This document shows, piece by piece, positions 55,715 through 64,000 of a stretch of 64,000 bases of DNA. Within the stretch, counting starts at the first letter, position 1, and each line of letters begins with the position of its first letter. The notes under the pieces are model-generated. The model had not been told where the DNA came from and searched no databases. It worked only from the letters and a program-made list of their open reading frames with translations. The position numbers were made by a program, and so were the translations under genes. Origin of the DNA: Pyricularia pennisetigena (lineage: Eukaryota; Ascomycota; Sordariomycetes; Magnaporthales; Pyriculariaceae); NCBI RefSeq assembly GCF_004337985.1, contig NW_021940918.1, positions 1,798,001 through 1,862,000 of the forward strand, written 5' to 3'.

Positions 55715-57385
55715 ATGAAGTTTTCTACCACTCTCACGGCGCACGCCCTCCTCGCTGCCTGTGGTGCCCTCGTCCTACCCGCCGAAGGTGGCTACAACAC
55801 GGTAAAGCTCGACGGCTACGGAAGCTTTTCGGGCAAGGTCGTCAACACTACCCTGAAAGGCGGCGCCCTCCCTGCCGCCGTCGATGCCTGGCTCGGCATC
55901 GACTATTCCACCCAGCCCACCGGCGACGGCCGATTTGAGCCCGTGACCTGGCCCGAGCCCTTTGACGGCGTCAAGGCCGCCACCGAGTTCGGCAAGATCT
56001 GCATCCAAGAGGCCGCCTCAGTGCCAGTTGAGCTCCAGGACGAGGCTTGCCTCAACTTCAACGTCTTTCGCACCAAGGGCGTGCCGCTAGACCAGAAGCT
56101 GCCCGTCCTCGTCTGGATCCATGGCGGTGCCTTTTACTCCGGGAGCTACCAGAGCTTCGATGCCGCCTCCTTTGCCGCCTACTCCAAGGCCCCCATAGTG
56201 GTCGTTCAGCTCCACTACCGCGTCAACTCTCTCGGCTTCCTTCCCAGCGCCCTCTTTGAGCGCGAGGGTCTGCTAAACCTCGGCATGCGGGACCAGGACC
56301 ACTTTCTCAAGTTTGTGCAGAAGCACATCGCCTCGTTCGGCGGCGACAAGGACGCCGTGACCATCGGTGGCCGCTCGGCCGGTGGCCACTCGGTCGGCAT
56401 CCACTACTTCCACAACTACGGTGAGGCCGCCAAAGAGCCTCCTCTGTTCGCCGGCGCCATCCACCAGTCCGGCTCCGTGACGGCCCGCGCGTTCCCCAAC
56501 GCCTCCTACCCGCTCTACCAGAGGCAGTACAAGGAGTACGTCGACTACCTGGGCTGCTCGCCCGACGACCTCGCCTGCCTCAAGGCGGCCGACATCAACA
56601 AGATCCGCGACATCAGCACCAAGCTCTACCACGACTACGACCCGGCCCTGACCTGGCCGTTCCAGCCCGTGGCGGGCGGCCCGCTGCTCGAGAAGTTTGG
56701 TTCGCAGTCTGGCTATGACCAGACCTTCCACAAGGTGCGCACCATCACGTCCTCGACCACCGACGAGGCCAAGTACTACGTCCCGGGCACCCTCGAAACC
56801 GACAAAGAGTTCGTCGACTACCTGGCCAACATCTCCCCGGCGCTCAACTCGACCGACCTGGCCCTGCTGGCCAAGCTCTACCCAGACCCTGCCACCAACC
56901 CGGAGTCCCCTTTTGCAAACTCGCCCAACAGCACGCAGTACAACCGCCTGTCGGCCGCGTGGAGCGACTACGCGTACATCTGCCCGTCGCAGGAAACGGC
57001 TTACCGGACGTCGCTGGCGTCGGTGCCGACGTGGAAGCTGCGGTTCGACACCAACGCCTCGTGGCCGGCGTGGCGCGGCATCCCCCACACCTCGGACACG
57101 CGCTACACGTGGGCCGACCCCACGACGCAGCACCCGGACGTCTCGCACGTCTACCACGCCTACCTGGCCAGCTTCGTCACCGCCGGCGATCCCAACACGC
57201 ACCGCTGGGAGGGGAGCCCCGAGTGGCCCGCCTACAGGCCGGCGGGGTACGGGCTCGACTCGGAGCCCGCGTCGCAGCTCGTCGTCAGGCCCAATCAGGG
57301 CACAAAGGTCGAGAAGGACGACATCAGAAGGGAGCAGTGTCTGTTTTGGCGCGATCCTGAGAGGGCACCAAGGCTGAACAAGTAG
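55715..57385 (+). CDS. Secreted type-B carboxylesterase/lipase family protein
   Basis: This is an alpha/beta-hydrolase of the COesterase family that hydrolyses esters outside the cell. The 556-residue single-exon product starts MKFSTTLTAHALLAACGALV, a signal peptide. The frame is open upstream of the ATG only through non-ATG codons. The oxyanion motif HGGAFYSGSY is at about 136-145. The nucleophile elbow is G-G-R-S221-A-G-G, with Arg where most family members have Glu (GESAG). The acid and histidine regions are less typical (VSHVYHAYLASF near the C-terminus). Several N-glycosylation sites (NTT, NAS, NST) fit secretion. It could be an esterase with altered catalysis or a specialised member; activity is not certain. 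Confidence 0.9.
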   Translation: MKFSTTLTAHALLAACGALVLPAEGGYNTVKLDGYGSFSGKVVNTTLKGGALPAAVDAWLGIDYSTQPTGDGRFEPVTWPEPFDGVKAATEFGKICIQEAASVPVELQDEACLNFNVFRTKGVPLDQKLPVLVWIHGGAFYSGSYQSFDAASFAAYSKAPIVVVQLHYRVNSLGFLPSALFEREGLLNLGMRDQDHFLKFVQKHIASFGGDKDAVTIGGRSAGGHSVGIHYFHNYGEAAKEPPLFAGAIHQSGSVTARAFPNASYPLYQRQYKEYVDYLGCSPDDLACLKAADINKIRDISTKLYHDYDPALTWPFQPVAGGPLLEKFGSQSGYDQTFHKVRTITSSTTDEAKYYVPGTLETDKEFVDYLANISPALNSTDLALLAKLYPDPATNPESPFANSPNSTQYNRLSAAWSDYAYICPSQETAYRTSLASVPTWKLRFDTNASWPAWRGIPHTSDTRYTWADPTTQHPDVSHVYHAYLASFVTAGDPNTHRWEGSPEWPAYRPAGYGLDSEPASQLVVRPNQGTKVEKDDIRREQCLFWRDPERAPRLNK

Positions 57386-58446
57386 ATAGATGGGTTTGAA
57401 AAAAAAAAAAAAAAAAAAAAAGAAAAAAACCGAAATCTCTTGATTGCCACATAGGGGAACAAAAAGAAAAACAGACAGCTAGCAATCATTACTCCATAGA
57501 AAGCATGTTTACGAGATTACGATAACACGGAAAGAGAATAGCAAAAAGGCCCAAGTGTGGCTTGCTTTACTTGATACAGCTTACTTGATGCTTACTTTGC
57601 CTCAAAGAAACCCGTGTTCATCAATCCTTGGCTGAAAGATGATCGACATATCATTCTTCGACTCTCGACTTTTCACGTCTCATCATGCCAACTTCACAAA
57701 CAAGGCTTCTTCCAACTCTAATGTGAATTCAAAACAGATAACAACAGCTGGTCGCTAGATACAAATGATGCCCGTATATACCAGAGGAAATGGTGAGGGG
57801 GCTGTGAAACGACCCGACACATGCAAAGTAAAATTCAGCCAACGACAGACAAGGGAATGATGGATAGGTAAATATGGAAAACATCTGAGGTCGCTTTGAC
57901 TACTATCATCTTTTGAACAGCCCCCCTCCAAAGGATCAGAGCCAGTATGCACTCTCTAGCATCTGCTTTCGTTCTGGGATTCCGTTCATTAGCATATCTC
58001 GTCGCCTTGCCATGCACGACGGGTTTGGGAGTGAACGCTGACAGCTCAGACCCGGGCAGGCAGGCAATGTGTTTGAAACAACACGCTCCAAGCAGTGCAC
58101 GCAGCAAAAGATAAAAAGAAAAGGAAAAAAGAAACACAAAGATCAAGGGATGAAAAATATATAACAAGGATATAGTTATCGGTACTTTTGTTTGCGTCCA
58201 GCGCGCCTCACGTAGCATGACGATGGGGCGTACAACACAGTCTCCGAGACTCGAGGGCCCTCTGTTCTCCTGGGATCCCTTCGTAGTTTCGTCTTCCCTG
58301 ACAGCACATTGCCGTATATCTGCAAAAGGCCGCAAGGACCATGGAGAAGCAGGCAAGCAAGGTTTATGTTTGCGAAAAGTATATATTCGAAGAAATATTG
58401 CCAGGTTCGCTTCCGGAAGAAGCAAATCTCCTTGATTGACTCGAGA
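57386..58446. other. Convergent spacer, carboxylesterase and NADPH oxidase
   Basis: This 1.06-kb region holds two 3' sides. A 23-nt A tract (57399-57421) lies just after the esterase stop. No gene is supported; a 196-codon minus frame is random in composition. Confidence 0.55.
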
Positions 58447-60415
58447 TTAGAAATTCTCCTTGCCCCATACGAACGCGAAGCTGTGAAATTCGAGTCAGTA
58501 AATATGATAACATAACATCCGATCAAGGGGTTTTGGGGAATTGAAACATACTCAGGCTCGCTGTATTTGTTGCAGAAAATATGCAGTGTACTACCCAGAC
58601 CCTTGGGACCGCAGAAGAACACACCGGCTTCGGCCGGGGTGTGTAGCTTCCTGATACCCCTGAAGATCATATCCCAGTTCGGACGTCCAAAGTTTGTGGG
58701 TGCGCGGAGACCAGTAATAGCATCCTTGTCGGCGTTGGCATCGTTGATCATGATGTTAGTAGCATCATCGGCCTTGATCTTTGCCGTGAGGTAGGTGTGA
58801 ATCTCGATGCGGTTGTCCACATCTTGAGCCTCGATGGCAAGCAGCAGGGAGCGAAACCACTCGAATGAGCCAAAGTCACGGCAAATCCAAAAGAAGTAGA
58901 CCTTGGACAGACGGGTCTTCTTCTGTGGGTAGTTCATGCGGTACCAGATAGACTTGAGGATCGAGGCGAAAGGCGTGACACCGATACCAGCACCGCAAAG
59001 AACAGCAATCTCGTACTTGAAAACGTCCTCGGAGGCAGAGCCAAAGGGCCCATCGACGTAGACACGAGGCAGCACCCGCTTAAGGGCAGGGTCGACATCA
59101 GGATTCTCGCCGTTGAGACCTACAACCTTGGAAGCGTCACCCTTGCGGTCCCAGTCGCAGCCCAGAGCCTTTGAGACGCCGCGAGTGAAGTCACCCACGA
59201 CACGCATGTGGATCGAAATGTAATCCTCCTCCGGGGCGCTGGTGAGAGTGAATGGATGGTACTGCCAAACCGAGACCTCGGGACAGCAGAAGAAGATATA
59301 CTGTCCAGCCCGGGTCTTGGTGTGCTCCTTCTTGATCTGAATCTCGCATACGTTGCTGGGGTGCTGGATAACCTTGGAAATGTACGTCTTGTGCTTGCCA
59401 CGAATCTCACGGGCGATACGCTCGGCCATGTAGACAAAGCCTCCGTACATCCAGAACTGCCAGAAGACACCGATGGCCGAAGTACCGAAGGACATACAGA
59501 ACGGTGCAAAGTCGGGCTGAATCATGCAGAACGCACCGTGGATGGACCAGAAAAAGAAGAAGACGATAAAGAAGTGGTGAGTGTACCAAAATCGTTCGTA
59601 GTTGGCACGACGCGGCTTCTCGACCGAGGTGAAGACCATTCCCATAAGTGCAATCAGCATAATATAGCCTGTCCAGCCGGGGCCGGAGACGAAGTTGGCA
59701 AGCAGCCATCCGTAAATGCCGAGCTTCTGCTGCGCAGCGATCTGAGCAAAGTTGTTCCAATGTGCGACAGTGTGGACCCAGCTGAAAAACACGATGGACC
59801 AGGCTGTCGTGATATGGAAGGTGATATTCTTGTCGAACTGGATAATGCCGTTCAGTGGCGTTTGACGCGCAAGAGAGATAAATGTACGGCAAACCGGGAA
59901 GAGAATGAGAGCAACATCGAAGTGGAGAACGAGCGCCGCAGCTCTGTTATCGCCATGTCAGCCAAAATCCTCAGCAGTCAGGCAGACCATATACGGGAGC
60001 ACATACCTGGCAATCATGAAGGTCGGGCCGAAGGTGTCTCTCGTCCTCTGCAAGTTATCCTTGACAGCATAGTTGACGAAACCAAAAGCAAACACCATCG
60101 CGTGCAGTATCATGAAGACGAAAACAAAGCTGAGCCGAATGTTAGCGCCACAAAATCCAACAGGTTGAAAAGGGTTCAGGAGTCGCATCCGTACAATCTT
60201 CGGTAACCCTCGTTAACCATCCATCGGTCGAACTTTTCCCTGGGTGTAAGTTCCTTCTGCCTCTCTTGTGTCATCTCTCCGGAAAGCAGCATCCTTGTCA
60301 GCGGCGTCCATCTTGACCGCTCGGACTGGCCCTTCTCGGAGCCGTAGCTGTCCCGGAATCCTCCTCCTCCACCACCGCCTCCTCCTCCTCCTCCTCCGTA
60401 GCCGTATCCAGACAT
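58447..60415 (-). CDS. noxB: NADPH oxidase, NoxB/Nox2 type
   Basis: This transmembrane flavocytochrome moves electrons from NADPH across the membrane to O2, making superoxide used in hyphal morphogenesis, spore germination and, in pathogens, infection structures. Exons are 60415-60195, 60129-60007, 59943-58552 and 58480-58447, giving 589 residues. Splicing restores EGYRRFFVFVFMILHAM, then MIARAAALVLHFDVAL, and the C-terminal FAFVWGKENF. Heme-ligand histidines lie in VLHFDVALILFPVCR and in TVAHWNNF with YTHHFFIV. The FAD motif is HPFTLTSAPEED and the NADPH motifs are GAGIGVTPFAS and FFCGPKGLGS. A long cytosolic N-terminal extension (about 73 residues) precedes the first helix, as in NoxB and unlike NoxA. 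It carries a 13-glycine run at residues 7-19. NoxB works with NoxR, Rac and the tetraspanin Pls1, none of which is in the window. Confidence 0.94.
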
Positions 60416-63400
60416 GCTGACGGTTGCTTGGTCGGTCGTCGATCGGTTTGGTCGAACAATTCCCGAAGCTCCTGCTCGGCACGCGAGACTTCGCCGCTAC
60501 TCGAAGACCGTAGGTCGGTCAGACCAGTTGTCTCCCCTCTTTGAGTAGACCCAGTGATTTCAATTGCACAATGTCCACAGACGCTTCCTTCTCTCCAAGA
60601 ATCCTCCCCGATCTCGCGCGTCGTTTTGAAATTATGAGTCGTCGTCGAAGGTGGGTGATTACAGCTCGATCCGGATGCCAGTATGGTATTAAAAGGTTAT
60701 TCAGAGCCTGCTGAATCAATCGGCAAATTGACGTTGACAAAGGAATAGAAAGTCGAAAACAAGCCGGCGTTAATGAGAGTCTATTGAAGAGAAATGAATG
60801 GTATGCTGAAAGCCTCCTGCCTAGCCGTGCAGGATTCCGGCGCAACTGTCAGCTAACAATGGGAGACGTTCGAAGCACCAAAAGGGGGAAGGAGCGGAAA
60901 TCGGGGGAAATGGATGGCGAGGGGGAGTGTGGGTGTTAAAGCACGGCGCAGGTGCCAAGGGCGCGGCAAGGTAGCAGAAACATAGGGTGATTTCTGGCAG
61001 ATCATACCCTGGTAAGTCACCCACAATGCATCCACTGGCGGAACGCAGAGCGACAATTTTAGATGGTGGGCGAGGTGGGTTACAGGGAGTAGTGCGTAAG
61101 AGAAAAAAAGTAAACCCCAGCGTCAATCAAGGATAATTTTGAATTGCCGAAAAAACAAAAGATAGTTCAAAGACACGAATGTTTGAAAAATTTTACGGCA
61201 CAGTAATCAGGGAGTTGGTCAAGAATGAAAGACCGTTGAAATGTGGCAACGGCTGTGGGAAAAAGGAACCTTTCCTGTAACCCCTGAGGAGAGTGGGAGA
61301 TCTGTGGGTCAGGTATAGACGAGTGGGCGACTCCTTTATCGGCTATCACGCTAATAATTACCCCAGTATATGAATTGGAGTCAGCCTCTAGTTCCATTCC
61401 GGGTCTGCTGTACAAAGAATGTTAAGAAGATAACGAATAAATAAAAAGTACAGAAGCAAAATGATGAAAATGGGCTACTCCTGGCGTCAATCGTGACAGG
61501 TAAACGGGGCCATCCAGGCACAAGCGTGCGAGTGGTCGAAAATTCGATTGAGCTGCGACAGACAATCGAGTTCCCGAGATTGTTGTTGGGCATTAGAAAT
61601 CATGGGGGGCTCAATCTAGCATGTCCAGGGGTGTCTGCTCCTGGAAAAGACAAGGAGGTGGTGGCCAGTTCGTCGAGCGATAGATGAACTTTGTCACGTC
61701 ACCAGGGGAAAAAAAAAAAAAAAAAGAAAAAAAAAGGTGATAAAGCTCATCGAAACGGTTGTGGGCCAAAAAATAAATCTCGGCATGGTGGGCGGCTTGT
61801 GGAGACTGTATCTCCGTCCTGATTCGCTGTCGGTATCAGCCGCCGTGAGGTCTGAACCCCTGGGTCGACTTGTTCGGCGGTAGTTGAGGGGCGTAAAAGA
61901 ATCGGAAAGCCAATCGGCGACGTCTTGTCACGACGAACGACTTTTCAAATTTTAGCTCTACAGTAAGGTAAGCCTAGTCTAAAGCCAAAAAGGGCCCGTG
62001 GAAAGAGCCTCTACCCTGCGAATGACAGATAGACCATTAATCATGTCTCACTCGCTTGGTATCATGGCATATACGAGGTGCTATTAGCAAGTGGCGGTCG
62101 GTGCCGTCTGCGCGCTCCTTGCCTGTCCAGGCGCAGCCTAGCATCGTGGCACGTGTTGAAATGTCTGTCTCGGCATCAGCTTCTCTGAAATTACAAAGCA
62201 GAAAGTCGGTTTCCCAGCTCTAGGTGGATTGATGGTTGATTGATGGATGATCGACCCGTTTGGCAAGGGTAAACAAGTGGGTAATGGTGCGATTTCTCAT
62301 CCTCGTTGCTTCAAGTTCCCAAACCCCTGGTGTTTGTCTTCCATTTGGATTGGAAAAGCCCATGGCCCGAAAAGGCCAAAGGTGCACAACTGCACAATGC
62401 CCTAAGGAAATTGGCATCCGCCATATGTCGCCATGTTCCTCGATTCTCAAGGCACAGTGTCCACTTGTTAACGGGCCTCCTCAGCAGAACACCGGTCAGT
62501 GTAGATCTTGGCAAAGACCGCTCTCTTGCAGAATCGAACGACTTTGGGTGGTCCGACCCACAAATAGTGCAAAATAATTCACAACCATTGGCTGCATGTC
62601 GCCACCTCGTGTATCAGGACCCCAGAACGAAACGAGCTGTAACAGATCGGAGATATTTGAAGTCGCAGCAAGCCACAGTGTACCATGCTCGTTTGGGCTA
62701 CATGCACACTGTTGAGCATGCTCTGGTTAGCAGTCAAAACGCAAAAACGATTGAATGTGACGCATGCACTCTATTTCGTGGTATTAGGTACGTTACCTTA
62801 TCTGATGAACGGGTTTTTATCGGCATCTTCCATTCAGCCCTGCACCCTTACAGACTCAATGAACTAGAGTTGGCATCGACAACCGCGCCAGGGATTGATT
62901 GCACATCCTCGCCTGCACTTTCCCATCGCAAGGATCCGTCACATTCTACAATTCATCAACCAGGGACCTCACTAATCACATTCAGTCAGTTGTTATTTCG
63001 CCACTGACGCCTGTAAACATCCCAGCGCCGATCGATGCCACTCCAGCCATAAGATACTTACTCTACAAGTCGGCATCCTAGGCCACCAGATTTTTGTCTA
63101 AAATGCCCGAGATTTCAATATTAATGATGTATTTTGTCTGCCTTTGATTCGAGTGCCACCTTCTCACATGTCCCGGGCTTTGGCTAGCTTGAATTTCAAA
63201 CTGCGACTTGATACAGATAACAAACCACATTTTTCTTTCAAGCTCCACTTTAGTCCAGGGAAAGATTCCATGAAGCAAACACCGGGTCGCCCACTTCGGA
63301 GGAAATCGCATCGTTTTGTGGGCTGGGAAACAGGTTTGCTTTCGCTTTTCATTCGATGAATGTCGGTCGAGACTGGCCTTGAAGACGACATCGAAACATG

Positions 63401-64000
63401 TTACGCAACCCCCAGGGCTATGTACCAGCACCGGCCTATCAACAAGTAGTATGTACCATGGTGTGTCTCGCAGCCATGCTGCATTTCATCAAAAACACAA
63501 TGCCTGTTTCCCACCGTTGACAGGTCGATGAAGCCCTGGATTATGTTGTTCTTTTGGAAATAGGCACCCACCCCAAAATGATCGACTCACATTTGCCCAA
63601 ATCCGGACGACGAGAACTGATTCAACAAAAAGTGCAGGCAGCCGATCCACTCGGTTTAGTGTTTCTGACTACAACTAAAAGAGAAGAAGCACGGCCCCTG
63701 CCATCATCACGACTGGCGAAAACTCATCGGATGTTTGTGTTTGGTCATGAAATTCGACCGTGTCTCTAGGCCGGCCGTGAGTCCGTCTGTACGACAAGAC
63801 GAAGTCATCCCATCCATTGTTCCCAAAAGAGGAATCAGCTGCGGTTGATTGACGAATCGCATCCGAGTCTTGCCATGTACCTGGGTTGAATTTGATGTGT
63901 TCTGAGTAGTTTCGGACCTATTTGTTTCCCGCTTGCCCTTGCCAAGACTCGTTCTGCGTACGCATTAATCTGCGGCTATACTGACCAGTGCTGCGTTTCT
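60416..64000. other. Upstream region of noxB and right-edge intergenic DNA
   Basis: About 3.6 kb with no supportable gene. The first kilobase is probably the noxB leader and promoter. An A-rich run (about 61708-61735) is present. A 233-codon plus-strand frame at 62306-63007 lacks an ATG start and any recognisable domain. The right edge could contain regulatory DNA of a gene beyond the window. Confidence 0.5.

Noticed and set aside
56273..57202. 309-codon minus-strand frame opposite the carboxylesterase
   Set aside because: Val/Gly/Arg-rich shadow with no domain.
62306..63007. 233-codon plus-strand frame near the right edge
   Set aside because: Begins with a non-ATG codon, has no recognisable domain and random-like composition.
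1..64000. CRISPR arrays, bacterial operons, integrated virus or intact transposon
   Set aside because: No regular spaced repeats, no transposase, integrase, reverse transcriptase or capsid-like frames were seen on either strand.

Overview
The window is nuclear DNA of a filamentous ascomycete (Pezizomycotina, most likely a Sordariomycete; the species cannot be named from the sequence alone). The evidence is short spliceosomal introns (mostly 55-120 nt, GTAAGT-like donors, CTAAC/CTAAT branch sites), a HET-domain gene, a Zn2Cys6 regulator, a DMATS-type prenyltransferase, cytochromes P450, a 2EXR protein and a NoxB NADPH oxidase. Exon structures were assembled by hand from splice signals plus reading-frame and motif continuity. 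One assembly gap (14621-15311) and two stray Ns (5364-5365) are present. Long homopolymer T/A tracts of about 23-42 nt recur in introns and intergenic DNA.

Layout. 1-4433: C-terminal part of VPS13 (lipid-transfer protein), entering from the left edge. 6.3-10.4 kb: a small secreted BYS1-like protein, an NmrA/isoflavone-reductase-like enzyme and a DMATS aromatic prenyltransferase with a previously hidden last exon. 10.4-16.3 kb: gene-poor, with an intron-containing tRNA-Gln(CUG) and the gap. 16.3-17.7 kb: an AAAP amino-acid transporter. 17.7-21.0 kb: gene-poor. 21.0-25.6 kb: a CYP65-like P450 convergent with a GH94 phosphorylase (cellobionate phosphorylase type). 26.8-28.5 kb: a lysine-rich hypothetical protein whose frame is interrupted by one TAG.

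28.9-45.2 kb is the most coherent block and looks like a regulated aromatic (hydroxystilbene-type) catabolic cluster. It holds a tartrate/malate-type decarboxylating dehydrogenase, a carotenoid-oxygenase-family dioxygenase with the residues expected of hydroxystilbene cleavage enzymes, a SnoaL-like protein, a Zn2Cys6 regulator with two micro-exons in its zinc cluster, a seven-exon aldehyde dehydrogenase, a salicylate-hydroxylase-like FAD monooxygenase and a short-chain dehydrogenase. Two enzyme pairs share divergent promoters. The proposed flow is stilbene to benzaldehydes (oxygenase), to benzoates (ALDH), to a phenol or diphenol (FMO). No ring-cleavage enzyme lies in the window.

45.4-64 kb: an acidic 2EXR protein, a HET-domain protein with a C-terminal membrane anchor, an SDR relic, a second P450, a secreted subtilisin, a secreted type-B carboxylesterase, and the NADPH oxidase NoxB with an N-terminal polyglycine run. 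About 3.6 kb of DNA without a supportable gene follows to the right edge.
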